A stretch of DNA of 64,000 nucleotides, from the NCBI GenBank assembly GCA_947489425.1, contig CANLDL010000002.1, positions 186,001 to 250,000 on the forward strand, in the 5' to 3' direction. Made by a program: the position numbers and the translations under genes. The DNA comes from an uncultured Pseudomonadales bacterium (lineage in GTDB: Bacteria > Pseudomonadota > Gammaproteobacteria > Pseudomonadales > Cellvibrionaceae). The stretch's first letter is position 1; the number at the start of each line of letters is the position of its first letter. Under the pieces are notes generated by a model that saw only the letters and a program-made list of their open reading frames with translations, was not told the DNA's origin and ran no database searches. Of the stretch, positions 28,259 through 37,301 are shown one piece after another.

Positions 28259-28681
28259 TCAATCGTTATCGTGCGGCTGAGCGTTTTTGCTGTCATCTGC
28301 CGATTGTTCCGAGTGTCTAGATTGGTCTTCAAATAAGGCTTTATCAATTAAGCTTGATAACGCTTGACCACGGATGGGAGTTTTATCGTAAAAGAACTGT
28401 AGTTTTGGCGTAGTGCGTAAATCTAACTGCTTTGCCAATAAAGTACGCAAATACCCTGCAGCCTTGTTAAGTGCAATAGTACCTTCGGCGCACTTTTCGT
28501 CGTCGTCACGGCCAATAAAGGTAATATATGCCTTAGCAATAGCGAGGTCGCGCGAGACGACAACGTCGTTAACATTGACCATACCTACACGTGGATCACC
28601 AATTTCTTGCTGAATAAGAGTCGCTAAGATGCGCTTAACCGCATCTGCAACTCGATCTGCACGAGAAAAATCTCTAGCCAT
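28259..28681 (-). CDS. rbfA: 30S ribosome-binding factor A
   Basis: The 140-residue protein is RbfA, a KH-like cold-shock maturation factor of the small subunit. Family features are the start FSRADRVADAVKRILATLIQ, DPRVGMVNVNDVVVSRDLAI and AAGYLRTLLAKQLDLRTTPK followed by LQFFYD. The last ~25 residues are a polar tail (HSEQSADDSKNAQPHDND). It sits between infB (93 bases upstream) and truB (35 bases downstream) in the nusA operon. Confidence 0.97.
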   Translation of the reverse strand: MARDFSRADRVADAVKRILATLIQQEIGDPRVGMVNVNDVVVSRDLAIAKAYITFIGRDDDEKCAEGTIALNKAAGYLRTLLAKQLDLRTTPKLQFFYDKTPIRGQALSSLIDKALFEDQSRHSEQSADDSKNAQPHDND

Positions 28682-28774
28682 TATCTCGCTCTCCCAGCAC
28701 CTATTGCTATTGATACCTTTGATATAAAAGCACTTAACATCAAAGCAATAGTTACAATGTTATTCACCAAAAAC

Positions 28775-31465
28775 TTATAGCTCTCTCTTAACTTCGGTCA
28801 CTTCAAAGACTTCGATTTGATCGCCGACTTTTACGTCATAATCTTTAACGCCGATACCACACTCAGTACCATTCCGAACATCATTCACATCGTCTTTAAA
28901 GCGGCGCAAGGATTCTAATTCGCCCTCAAAAATAACCACATTTTCGCGCAAGACACGAATAGGTTTGCTGCGATAAACGGTACCTTCAGTGACCATACAA
29001 CCTGCAACTTGACCAAACTTAGGTGAGCGGAATACATCGCGCACTTCGGCAATACCAACGATTGTCTCAACACGCTCAGGGTCTAGCATACCTTCTAGGG
29101 CGCTTTTCACATCATCGAGTAGCTGATAAATCACGCTGTAATAGCGAATCTCAACAGACTCAGACTCCGCAATTTTACGCGCAGTACCATCGGCGCGGAC
29201 ATTAAAGCCAATTGCAATCGCACCGGAAGTCATCGCAAGGTTAATATCATTACCTGTGATACCACCGACACCCGATGAAACCACATTAATTTGTACTTCG
29301 TCATTACCAATCTCAGCCAGTGCCGCAAGAATTGCCTCTAAAGAACCACGTACATCAGTTTTAACAACAACAGGCAAAATTTTCTTTTCGCCTTCAGTCA
29401 TACCGGCAAACATATTTTCAAGGTTTGCAGCTTGCTGGCGTTTCAAGCGTTCTTGACGCTCGCGCTCACCACGGTATTCAGCAACATCACGTGCACGTCG
29501 CTCATCGGGTACAACAACAAATTCATCACCTGCATTGGGTGGACTGTCTAAACCTAAGATCTCGATGGGCGTAGATGGGCCAGCCTCTTTAACTTGTTTA
29601 CCCAGTTCGTTAGTCATTGCACGTACGCGACCATAACTTTGGCCCGCCAATAAGATGTCGCTATATTTTAACGTACCAGCTTGTATAAGCACGGTAGCAA
29701 CAACACCACGGCCTTTATCTACACGTGATTCAACAACAACACCCTTAGCTGCTGCGTCAATCACTGCGGTCAATTCCTGCAACTCAGCTTGTAGCGAGAT
29801 AGCTTCGAGTAACTCATCAACACCTTCACCCGTATGGGCAGACACATTAATAAACTGTACATCACCACCCCAATCTTCTGGGATAACGTCTTTTGCTGCT
29901 AATTCGTTTTTAACACGATCAGGGTCGGCGTTTTCTTTATCGCATTTATTAACCGCGATAACCATTGGTACACCCGCTGCACGCGCATGCTGTACGGCTT
30001 CTTCGGTTTGTGGCATGACACCATCGTCGGCGGCAACAACCAAAATAATCACATCGGTACATTGAGCACCACGTGCACGCATTGCAGTAAAGGCAGCATG
30101 GCCCGGTGTATCTAAGAAGGTAATTTCGCCTTGCTCAGTCTTAACACGATAAGCACCGATATGCTGGGTGATACCACCGGCTTCACCAGAGGCGACTTTA
30201 GCATTACGAATATAATCAAGCAGTGATGTTTTACCGTGATCAACATGTCCCATTACCGTAACAACAGGTGCACGGGAGATCATTTCGCCCGTTGTGGTTA
30301 GGTCTTCGGTCAGTTTTTCTTCGACGGCATTGCTACTTACCATCACTGGATTATGCTCTAGCTCTTCAACAATAAGTTGTGCTGTCTCTTGATCGAGAGG
30401 CTGGTTAATGGTTGCCATAACACCTAACTTCATTAGCTCTTTCACTAACAAATTAGATTTGACATTCATTTTGTTGGCGAGCTCACTAACCGTAATGCCT
30501 TCTGTAATTTCAACGTTGATAACGACTTTCTCTGTTGGTTTTTTAAAGCCATGCTTATTAGAACGACCACCACGAGCAGCGCGAGGACGAATTACTTCGT
30601 CTTCTTCATAATCATCATTTAAGCGCGTAATTGCGACTTTATGGCTGCTTTTCTTGGGCCCAAGACCACGGCGAATGGTTTTTTTACGGGTATCTTGCTC
30701 AGAGCCACCATCATCGTGTGATGCTTTTTTCTTACCGTGCTTGCCACGCTCTTCTTCTTGCTGCGCTTTTTGTGCTTGCGCTTCTATCTCGGCCTTTTTC
30801 TGCTTGGGGTCAAGTGGTTTTTGCGCCTGCTTGTCTGCTTCGGCTTTTTTAGCCGCACGTTCTGCTATTAAGCGAGCATTTTTTTCTTTTTGCTCTTTTT
30901 CAGCAAGGCGTCTTGCTGCAATGGCATTTTGTCGTTTTTGCTCAACATCATCGACTAATACACTTTTTACAGGCGCAATAGTTTCAGCATCAGCGTCGCT
31001 TTCTTCTGGCTGTGGAGCTTCAACTTCTGGCTCAATGGCCGCTTCTTCAACAACTGGCTCTTCTACTGTCTCAACAACAGGTGTAGGCTCTACAACGTCC
31101 TCTACCTCTGCGGCTAGTGCTGGTACTTCTTCAAGCTCAGGCTCAACAACCTCACTATCCACGGTCTCATCTCTTTTAACATAGGTACGCTTTTTTCGTA
31201 CTTCTACGTTAACGGTTTTGCGACCAGAGCCACTACCTACTTTTAATGTACTTGTCGTTTTTCGCTTTAAAGTAATCTTTTTGGGTGCGGAATCATCCTC
31301 ACCGTGACTTGCTTTAAGCGACGCAAGCAATGTTTTCTTTTCAGAGTCAGATACCAAATCATCTGCCGAGCTATGTGATAGCCCTGCATCTTTCATTTGA
31401 CCTAATAATCTGTCTACTGATGTTCCCACTAATGAAGCGAGATCGTTAACTGTTACATCCGCCAT
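28775..31465 (-). CDS. infB: translation initiation factor IF-2
   Basis: This 896-residue GTPase places fMet-tRNA on the 30S subunit. It starts with an IF2-N domain ([20 protein letters not shown]) and has a long, highly charged linker rich in Lys, Glu and Ala (about 60-310). A second IF2-N-like domain comes next, then the G domain with G1 [15 protein letters not shown]3 DTPGHAAF and G4 NKCDKENAD, followed by the C-terminal beta barrels. The ATG at 31465 has a GGGGA ribosome site and the canonical MADVTV start; the open frame extends 18 codons upstream into nusA. It is co-transcribed with nusA 16 bases upstream. Confidence 0.98.
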   Translation of the reverse strand: MADVTVNDLASLVGTSVDRLLGQMKDAGLSHSSADDLVSDSEKKTLLASLKASHGEDDSAPKKITLKRKTTSTLKVGSGSGRKTVNVEVRKKRTYVKRDETVDSEVVEPELEEVPALAAEVEDVVEPTPVVETVEEPVVEEAAIEPEVEAPQPEESDADAETIAPVKSVLVDDVEQKRQNAIAARRLAEKEQKEKNARLIAERAAKKAEADKQAQKPLDPKQKKAEIEAQAQKAQQEEERGKHGKKKASHDDGGSEQDTRKKTIRRGLGPKKSSHKVAITRLNDDYEEDEVIRPRAARGGRSNKHGFKKPTEKVVINVEITEGITVSELANKMNVKSNLLVKELMKLGVMATINQPLDQETAQLIVEELEHNPVMVSSNAVEEKLTEDLTTTGEMISRAPVVTVMGHVDHGKTSLLDYIRNAKVASGEAGGITQHIGAYRVKTEQGEITFLDTPGHAAFTAMRARGAQCTDVIILVVAADDGVMPQTEEAVQHARAAGVPMVIAVNKCDKENADPDRVKNELAAKDVIPEDWGGDVQFINVSAHTGEGVDELLEAISLQAELQELTAVIDAAAKGVVVESRVDKGRGVVATVLIQAGTLKYSDILLAGQSYGRVRAMTNELGKQVKEAGPSTPIEILGLDSPPNAGDEFVVVPDERRARDVAEYRGERERQERLKRQQAANLENMFAGMTEGEKKILPVVVKTDVRGSLEAILAALAEIGNDEVQINVVSSGVGGITGNDINLAMTSGAIAIGFNVRADGTARKIAESESVEIRYYSVIYQLLDDVKSALEGMLDPERVETIVGIAEVRDVFRSPKFGQVAGCMVTEGTVYRSKPIRVLRENVVIFEGELESLRRFKDDVNDVRNGTECGIGVKDYDVKVGDQIEVFEVTEVKREL

Positions 31466-31481
31466 TTTTATCCCCGATGTG

Positions 31482-32981
31482 TTATTCACCAGCTCCTGTT
31501 TCAGCGAACCAAGGTTCACGGGCTTTCATAATCAACGCCGCAGCGCGCTCTTCTGTCATATCTTCGATATCTGATAGTTCATCAACCGATTGCTCTGCCA
31601 AATCTTCCATGGTAACAACGCCACGCTTGGCAAGAATATTGGCTAGATCTTTATCCATACCTTCCATAGTTAGCAAGTCTTCCGCAGGCTCAGCGCCCTC
31701 AAGTTCTTCTTCCGATGCCAACGCTTTAGTTAATAGAGCATCTTTAGCACGCGAACGTAGCTCGTTGGCGATATCTTCGTCAAAACCTTCAATATCTAAC
31801 ATTTCTTCTAGCGGCACGTATGCCACCTCTTCAAGGCTAGTAAAACCTTCTTCAACTAAAACAACAGCAGTATCTTCGTCAACATCTAGCGTTGTCATAA
31901 ACAACTCGACCTGATCACCGGCCTCTTCTTGTTGCTTCTCTGCCCATTGTTCATTACTCATAACATTAACTTCCCATTGGGAAAGCTCAGCCGCTAAGCG
32001 TACGTTTTGACCACCGCGACCAATTGCCATAGCAAGATTATCTTCAGCAACGGCAACATCCATGGAGCCTGTCTCTTCGTCGACAACAATAGATTCAATT
32101 TCTGCAGGCGCCATAGCATTGATAACAAATTGTGCAGGATTGTCGTCCCACAAAATAATATCGATGCGCTCGTTACCCAACTCATTAGATACTGCCTGCA
32201 CACGCGCTCCACGCATACCTACGCAAGCACCTACTGGGTCGATACGGCCATCATTGGTTTTAACTGCAATCTTAGCCCGCGATCCAGGGTCGCGTGCAGC
32301 GCCCTTAAGCTCAATCACATCTTCAGCGATTTCAGGCACTTCGATACGAAACAGCTCGATAAGCATTTCGGGGCAAGCACGGCTTAAAAATAGCTGTGGA
32401 CCACGAACTTCGGTACGAATATCGATTAAAATCGCACGAATACGATCACCAATACGGAAAATTTCACGACCCACTAGTTCTTCGCGTGGGAGTAGGCCCT
32501 CAGCATTGTTGCCAAGATCAACAATGATATTGTCACGAGTAACTTTCTTAACAGAGCCACTGACTAGTTCTTTAAGGCGGTCGCGGTACTCTTCAACAAC
32601 CTGCTCACGCTCGGCCTCGCGAACCTTTTGGACAATAACTTGCTTAGCAATCTGTGCCGCAATTCGGCCAAAATCAACGTTCTCTACAGGTTCTGAATGA
32701 ACATCACCAGGTTTTAGGCTAGCATCTTTTTCGATGGCTTCTTCTGTTGTCAGCTGGGTACCCAACAGTGCTAGCACATCATCGGCAACCACTTCCCAAC
32801 TACGTACAGTTTCGTAACTGCCTGTTTTACGATCAATAGTTACCTGTATTTCAGAATCTTCGTCATAGCGCTTTTTAGTCGCTGTTGCCAATGCAAGCTC
32901 AAGGGCTTCAAATATAACTTCTGGGTCGACGCCTTTCTCGTTTGAAACAGCCTCAGCAACCAATAATATTTCTTTACTCAT
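31482..32981 (-). CDS. nusA: transcription termination/antitermination protein NusA
   Basis: The 499-residue protein has the gammaproteobacterial NusA architecture. The N-terminal RNAP-binding domain ([20 protein letters not shown]) precedes an S1 domain (about 135-200). Two KH domains follow ([20 protein letters not shown] and [16 protein letters not shown]). Two acidic helix-hairpin-helix repeats at the C-terminus (ALVLVEEG-like segments at ~365-425 and ~440-490) complete it. It modulates pausing and rRNA antitermination. It lies between rimP and infB. Confidence 0.98.
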   Translation of the reverse strand: MSKEILLVAEAVSNEKGVDPEVIFEALELALATATKKRYDEDSEIQVTIDRKTGSYETVRSWEVVADDVLALLGTQLTTEEAIEKDASLKPGDVHSEPVENVDFGRIAAQIAKQVIVQKVREAEREQVVEEYRDRLKELVSGSVKKVTRDNIIVDLGNNAEGLLPREELVGREIFRIGDRIRAILIDIRTEVRGPQLFLSRACPEMLIELFRIEVPEIAEDVIELKGAARDPGSRAKIAVKTNDGRIDPVGACVGMRGARVQAVSNELGNERIDIILWDDNPAQFVINAMAPAEIESIVVDEETGSMDVAVAEDNLAMAIGRGGQNVRLAAELSQWEVNVMSNEQWAEKQQEEAGDQVELFMTTLDVDEDTAVVLVEEGFTSLEEVAYVPLEEMLDIEGFDEDIANELRSRAKDALLTKALASEEELEGAEPAEDLLTMEGMDKDLANILAKRGVVTMEDLAEQSVDELSDIEDMTEERAAALIMKAREPWFAETGAGE

Positions 32982-33035
32982 AAGTATTGCCTCTATACAC
33001 AGAGATCTTAAAATGATTCTTAATAAAAACTTGCT

Positions 33036-33497
33036 CTAAAAAACAGGGACGATATTTGCTTTATCGATCCACTCTATAGGCAAGACAAATTCTTCGTCAT
33101 CGACTTGAACGACAACCTCATCACCTTCGACGCCGACAAGCTGACCGGTCATCTTTTTGCGGCCTTCAAATTTGCGCGTCAGCTTAAGTTGTACTTTTTC
33201 GCCAATATAGCGCTCAAAATGCGCCAAAGTATACAAAGGGCGCTCCATACCTGGAGATGACACTTCTAATGTATACTGCCCTGTAATAGGGTCTTCAACA
33301 TCCATCAGACTACTGACCTGACGACTCACTTTTTCGCAATCTTCAAGACCAACGCCACCATCTTTATCGATATAGAGTCGAACTAGAGTAAAGCGCCCTT
33401 GCGACAGGCACTCTACACCCCACAGTTCGCAATCTAAAGCCTCTACAACTGGCGTAACAAGCTCAATAATAAGCTGCTGTCTACTCGATAAAGCCAC
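33036..33497 (-). CDS. rimP: ribosome maturation factor RimP
   Basis: This 153-residue protein is RimP, required for 30S maturation. Family segments are LVTPVVEALDCELWGVECLS, LVRLYIDKDGGVGLEDCEKV, QYTLEVSSPGMERPLYTLAH and the C-terminal SH3-like KMTGQLVGVEGDEVVV. I place the start at the GTG at 33497 because an AGGG ribosome site sits 8 bases away; an in-frame TTG two codons earlier is the alternative. It heads the protein-coding part of the rimP-nusA-infB-rbfA-truB-rpsO operon, downstream of tRNA-fMet and a terminator-like hairpin. Confidence 0.95.
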   Translation of the reverse strand: MALSSRQQLIIELVTPVVEALDCELWGVECLSQGRFTLVRLYIDKDGGVGLEDCEKVSRQVSSLMDVEDPITGQYTLEVSSPGMERPLYTLAHFERYIGEKVQLKLTRKFEGRKKMTGQLVGVEGDEVVVQVDDEEFVLPIEWIDKANIVPVF

Positions 33498-33626
33498 TAA
33501 CAAAACCCTGCTAATAAAAACTAAAAATGGGCCCTAAGCCCACATAGAAATAATACCATATTACGCGACTTTAAACCCTTGAAGTAAATCTCAAAGGCAA
33601 ACCCCGAAGACAGAAATCGCAGATAC

Positions 33627-33650
33627 AAAAAAACCCCAATCAGGGGCCTC
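33627..33650 (-). terminator. terminator/attenuator between tRNA-fMet and rimP
   Basis: On the minus strand a 4-bp GGGG/CCCC stem (33634-33637 with 33643-33646) is followed by seven T's (33627-33633). The short stem suggests partial termination, which would raise the tRNA over the downstream mRNA. Confidence 0.65.
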
Positions 33651-33654
33651 TTTT

Positions 33655-33679
33655 TATATGCGCATGCGCATATATATGT
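33655..33679. repeat. 20-bp perfect palindrome inside a 25-base alternating pyrimidine-purine tract
   Basis: Bases 33655-33674 are a perfect 20-bp palindrome with a GCGCATGCGC core. Every step from 33655 to 33679 alternates pyrimidine and purine, a Z-DNA-prone pattern, and the palindrome could form a cruciform or an RNA hairpin 3' of tRNA-fMet. Confidence 0.85.
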
Positions 33680-33726
33680 CACTAATAAATGCTGTCAGAA
33701 CTAAGCCAACATACATTTATTTAAAT

Positions 33727-33803
<77 letters not shown>

Positions 33804-33835
33804 CCTGCATCAACAATTTAGCGCCTACATAATTT

Positions 33836-33919
33836 CCGTGGCTTATATTCCGAAGGTCGTTGCACCCTTCGGCTTTCTTGGCTTGGGAGCCCTATGAGTA
33901 ACTAAACTACTCAGCCCGC
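33836..33919 (-). other. structured tRNA-like leader with antisense segment to tRNA-fMet
   Basis: Between promoter and tRNA, the minus-strand transcript can form three successive hairpins. The first is a D-arm-like GAGT/ACTC (33896-33912), the second is GGCT/AGCC around TCCCA (33880-33892), and the third is a 7-bp CCGAAGG/CCTTCGG (33850-33872). The start, GTGCGGGCTGAGTAG, resembles the tRNA's own GTGCGGGGTGGAGCAG. Bases 33850-33862 are exactly complementary in the RNA to 33751-33763 of the tRNA (13 bp). It may be a decayed tRNA copy or a regulatory leader. No acceptor stem closes cleanly, so I do not call it a tRNA. Confidence 0.55.
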
Positions 33920-33957
33920 ACCAGCTCTCAGAGACACCTGTCTAACTGAGGAGCGAG

Positions 33958-33986
33958 ATTATAGGGAGTGCATGCCAACAGGTCAA
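33958..33986 (-). promoter_or_regulatory. sigma-70 promoter of the tRNA-fMet/rimP/nusA operon
   Basis: On the minus strand TTGACC (33981-33986) and a perfect TATAAT (33958-33963) are separated by 17 bases, close to consensus. Transcription would begin near 33951, giving a leader of about 150 bases before the tRNA. Confidence 0.85.
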
Positions 33987-34310
33987 CCGAATATAGTGAT
34001 TTTTTCGATTAATTCTCAATAAATTACAATACAACAGAGCAGCAAGCATCAAACTCAATTTACTAGCGAATAAGCACAGAGATAACGCTTCGCAAAAATA
34101 GAATAGGCGCATCACATAAATTCAACGGATACTGGTAACGTTTCTAGTCAGCTTGGATACGAGATATAGTCGCTTCTAAAACATCAATACTTGGGTCATT
34201 ACTCGTCAGCACTTTAGCCATATGCGCAGACCACATAAACAACGCATCAAGTCGCGAATATCTACTGGCGACATTTACTGAAGAGCTAGAAAAAGATTGA
34301 GTATTCGTTA
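33987..34310. other. spacer between the rhomboid gene and the metY promoter
   Basis: About 320 AT-rich bases. A minus-strand frame (34144-34392) continues past the rhomboid stop and ends with a fairly protein-like stretch (ASRYSRLDALFMWSAHMAKV), but its first half overlaps the rhomboid gene out of frame and it has no ribosome site, so I leave it uncalled. No terminator is evident for the upstream operon. Confidence 0.4.
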
Positions 34311-34886
34311 TTATGATGAACCACGACCCTGCCGCCCCCACAATAGAGCGCACACAATTCCCGAAATAAAACCAAATAGATGCCCTTCCCACGAAACATA
34401 AGGATTGCTGGGCAAAACTCCAAATATTAACCCTCCGTAGGTAAACCCAACAAAGAGAGAAATCAAAATTAATTTAATTTCTTTACTGAGCATCCCAGCC
34501 AACAGAAGATAAGCAAAGTAGCCATAGATCAAACCACTCGCACCAACATGAACAGCTGTTCGCCCAAAAAGCCATACCAAGGCACCTGACAATAAGATAC
34601 AACTAATAGTTACGAGTACAAAACGCTTTAATCCATGCTGCAACATAAGGATTGAGAATATCGCCAGAGGAATAATATTTGAGAAAAAATGTATTAAGCT
34701 ACCATGAAGTAAGGGAGCAAAAATAACACCATGCAATGCACCTATATCACGAGGGATCAACCCAAATTGATTGAGGGAGCGACCACTAAAGAGATTAACA
34801 GCTTCTATCCCCGCGACTATCGCGCAAATAGTCAGCACTATTTTTATTTGTGATCTAAAATCGATACGTCGTCTTACAAAGCTCAT
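34311..34886 (-). CDS. rhomboid-family intramembrane serine protease
   Basis: The 191-residue protein has about six membrane helices and the rhomboid active site. HFFSN at 66-70 holds the oxyanion-side residues, GASG carries the catalytic S117, and GHLFGFISG carries H169. Rhomboids cleave membrane-spanning substrates inside the bilayer. It is the last gene of the PspA/AdoMetDC operon, 28 bases after the aminopropyltransferase. Its presence there is less typical than that of the other genes and points to processing of a membrane component of the system, possibly one of the small membrane proteins upstream. Confidence 0.85.
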   Translation of the reverse strand: MSFVRRRIDFRSQIKIVLTICAIVAGIEAVNLFSGRSLNQFGLIPRDIGALHGVIFAPLLHGSLIHFFSNIIPLAIFSILMLQHGLKRFVLVTISCILLSGALVWLFGRTAVHVGASGLIYGYFAYLLLAGMLSKEIKLILISLFVGFTYGGLIFGVLPSNPYVSWEGHLFGFISGIVCALLWGRQGRGSS

Positions 34887-34914
34887 TTAAAAATCATCTC
34901 TCTATAAACTGGTA

Positions 34915-36459
34915 CTATTTCCAATGCTTCCAACCATCCAAGTAGTAAGCAAGTACTTTGGGTTCATCCAAGGTACTTACCTCTACATCGGTAGCTCTAA
35001 GGTCTTTTTCAAAATATAACATTCGCTTGATAGCATAGGCATCGACATATTTTGTTAGTTTAGGTAATTGTGTGGCATCTAAGTCTATTCGTGATTTACT
35101 CGCAAGAATAAATCCCCACTCACCAAAAGATGGGATATTTGTATGATAAGGAATAATGTCAGCATAACCGGCAGCGGCAATCGTTGCGTTAATAGACCAA
35201 AAAGCTTTTGGCGCATAGTAAGGGCTGGTTGCCTGTGTAACGAAGCTGCCATTTTCGCTCAGCCGCTCTTTAACTAGCCAGTAAAACTCGCGGCTATATA
35301 AGCGTGATAACGCGGTGTTATTTGGGTCGGGCAAATCAATAATGATTAAATCGTATTGACGCTCAACATTCCGCAGGTATAAAAAGGCATCCTCATTGAC
35401 AACACTCACTCGCTCATCACTATAAGCATCATTATTGAGCGAGCGAACATAGGCATTTGATTTAGCTAAATTGGTCACCGCGGGATCTAAATCGACCAAA
35501 GTCATGGACTCGATGTCATCGTACTTCATCAACTCTCTTATCGCTAAGCCATCACCACCACCAAGCAATAATATATTTCGACACTCACAATTCAACATCG
35601 GAATATGCACCAATGATTCATGGTAGCGGTACTCATCGATAGAGGAGAATTGCAGATTACCATTGAGGAAAAGACGCACATCTTTTTTGCTTTTTGTCAG
35701 CACAACCTGCTGATAGGGTGTTTCTTTAGCGTATACAACACGATCATCATATATCTGTGCCGTCCACACACCCAATAATTGCTGAGAGAATACAAACGTT
35801 AGCACTAAAATAGACAGCGCTGAAAAACTATAAAAATACAGTGTGGTCTTTTTTTCAACTTCGGTGGTTTTAGAAAAAAACCATAGTACCGAGAACCCTA
35901 TCGACATATTGATTAGACCAAAAAACAGCGAGGTTTTAAATATGCCAAAAAACGGTAACAAGAGAAACGGAAATAATAATGTCGCAATTAATGCACCTAA
36001 ATAATCTACCGAAAGCACATTGGATAGATTATCTTTGAGTGAGAAATAAGGTGACATCAAGCGGCTTAGCAAGGGTATCTCTAAGCCTATTAGTAAACCA
36101 ACAATGGAGGTCAGCAATAAAATGCTAAATTGGAAGTAGTCAAAATAAGCAAATAGAAGGTACAACAACGGTACACTAAGGCCACCCACTAACCCTAATA
36201 AAATCTCAGCACCAATAAAATAACGCAGTAGGCTTTTATCGCTAATAAGCCGCGACAAATAAGAGCCCAGTCCCATTGTGGCCATGTAAAAGCCAATAAC
36301 AAGAGAGAACTGCTTGATACTATCGCCAAGAAAGTAAGAGCCCGTTGTCGCTATCAGTAACTCATAGACGATTGAACAAAGGCCAGCAATAAATGCTGAA
36401 AATATTAAGACTCTAACGCTTTTTCTATTTGTTTGAAGATCAGCTTTATCCGAGAGCAT
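34915..36459 (-). CDS. membrane-fused polyamine aminopropyltransferase (spermidine synthase-like)
   Basis: This 514-residue protein combines an N-terminal block of seven or so membrane helices (VLIFSAFIAGLCSIVYELLI onward to ~195) with a C-terminal spermidine-synthase domain. The latter shows RNILLLGGGDGLAIRELMKY, the acidic SMTLVDLDPAVTNLA, and LIIIDLPDPNNTALSRLYS, which together form the decarboxylated-SAM and amine site. It would move an aminopropyl group from decarboxylated SAM, which the SpeD homologue in the same operon could supply, to an acceptor presented at the membrane. The acceptor may not be a free polyamine. It starts 3 bases after the small Gly-rich protein gene. Confidence 0.88.
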   Translation of the reverse strand: MLSDKADLQTNRKSVRVLIFSAFIAGLCSIVYELLIATTGSYFLGDSIKQFSLVIGFYMATMGLGSYLSRLISDKSLLRYFIGAEILLGLVGGLSVPLLYLLFAYFDYFQFSILLLTSIVGLLIGLEIPLLSRLMSPYFSLKDNLSNVLSVDYLGALIATLLFPFLLLPFFGIFKTSLFFGLINMSIGFSVLWFFSKTTEVEKKTTLYFYSFSALSILVLTFVFSQQLLGVWTAQIYDDRVVYAKETPYQQVVLTKSKKDVRLFLNGNLQFSSIDEYRYHESLVHIPMLNCECRNILLLGGGDGLAIRELMKYDDIESMTLVDLDPAVTNLAKSNAYVRSLNNDAYSDERVSVVNEDAFLYLRNVERQYDLIIIDLPDPNNTALSRLYSREFYWLVKERLSENGSFVTQATSPYYAPKAFWSINATIAAAGYADIIPYHTNIPSFGEWGFILASKSRIDLDATQLPKLTKYVDAYAIKRMLYFEKDLRATDVEVSTLDEPKVLAYYLDGWKHWK

Positions 36460-36462
36460 AGA

Positions 36463-36717
36463 TTATTTGCCCCCGCTATAGCCACCACCTCTATTTTTTG
36501 GGCCACCTATACTGCCATTGCGTGTACTGCGCGAACTATGGATTCTAGGGCCACCCCAATACCAAAAAGAAGGGCCATGATGAAAGCCACCATATCCCAT
36601 ATAACCCCAACCACGTAGACCAATAAAAAGTACGCCAATATAGACAACTGCCATTACAACAATAAGACCTATTAAAGCACTTCCCGACTGCTTATTTCTT
36701 TTACCTATTTTACCCAT
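36463..36717 (-). CDS. small Gly/Trp/His-rich single-pass membrane protein, unknown
   Basis: This 84-residue protein has a basic N-terminus, one membrane helix (ALIGLIVVMAVVYIGVLFIG), then an aromatic glycine-rich segment (WGYMGYGGFHHGPSFWYWGG) and a Gly/Ser/Arg-rich, basic tail. Composition recalls small envelope proteins with low-complexity tails. The gene is packed between neighbours (gaps of 2 and 3 bases), which supports it being real and translationally coupled. I recognise no family. A plausible but unproven idea is that the exposed tail is a target of the operon's enzymes or of the rhomboid. Confidence 0.7.
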   Translation of the reverse strand: MGKIGKRNKQSGSALIGLIVVMAVVYIGVLFIGLRGWGYMGYGGFHHGPSFWYWGGPRIHSSRSTRNGSIGGPKNRGGGYSGGK

Positions 36718-36719
36718 TA

Positions 36720-37280
36720 CTATGATCCTGTTCTCTTAGTTCGTCGCTTGTTAGGGCCTTTAGATTTTCGACTAAAATAAAGTATTGCTATACCCAGAAA
36801 CAAAGAAATATAGCCCATCCAATTATGAGCAATGGAGCTACCCAGTTTTTTATTCACAACGACCCGAATATCACCCACATTTGAACTACGACTGTTTGCA
36901 GAGCTAAATTTAATAAAGTACTTACCTGGCTGGGGGAAAGTAATAGAAATATCATATTTTTGTTTACCTTCTTTCCATTGCCCTTCGGAATCATAACCCG
37001 TCTCAAACCACAGCTCTTCACTAAAGGCAAAAAGGTATTTGTTTTTATCGTCAAGAACCTCTGCCTCAATGGAACTCCAATGGCGGCTATCAACATTTTG
37101 GGAAACTTTAATTTCTACAATTTCGTTTTTCTTATCCACTTGAATAGGGCCAAACTTACCCCCCTTGGCGGGCAATCTTTGCTTAACACTATTGCCAACG
37201 GAAAACGAAAGTATCCATGCTGTTATTAAACAAATGATGCCAAAAACAATAAAGCTAAGCCCATATCTATTTATTTTCAT
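36720..37280 (-). CDS. membrane-anchored beta-rich protein of unknown function
   Basis: The 186-residue protein has an N-terminal membrane helix (LSFIVFGIICLITAWILSFS), about 120 residues of predicted beta sandwich containing YDISITFPQPGKYFIKFSSA and other alternating hydrophobic strands, and a second helix near the C-terminus (GYISLFLGIAILYFSRKSK) followed by a very basic tail. The arrangement is a periplasmic domain held by two helices. No catalytic motif is visible. It lies in the PspA/AdoMetDC operon between DUF350 and the small Gly-rich gene. I do not recognise its family. Confidence 0.7.
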   Translation of the reverse strand: MKINRYGLSFIVFGIICLITAWILSFSVGNSVKQRLPAKGGKFGPIQVDKKNEIVEIKVSQNVDSRHWSSIEAEVLDDKNKYLFAFSEELWFETGYDSEGQWKEGKQKYDISITFPQPGKYFIKFSSANSRSSNVGDIRVVVNKKLGSSIAHNWMGYISLFLGIAILYFSRKSKGPNKRRTKRTGS

Positions 37281-37301
37281 ATTTATATCCTTAATAGACG
37301 A

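Noticed and set aside
30654..31184. Long plus-strand open frame rich in Ser/Ala/Cys opposite infB
   Set aside because: It is the antisense of the repetitive Lys/Glu/Ala linker of IF-2; composition is an artefact of that codon use.
32062..32700. 212-codon plus-strand open frame opposite nusA
   Set aside because: NusA on the minus strand is certain, and the antisense frame has no start signal or recognisable domain.
34144..34392. Open minus-strand frame of 82 codons past the rhomboid stop
   Set aside because: Its first half overlaps the rhomboid gene out of frame, no ribosome site precedes its start codons, and I recognise no homology. The last 40 residues look protein-like, so it may be worth a homology search.
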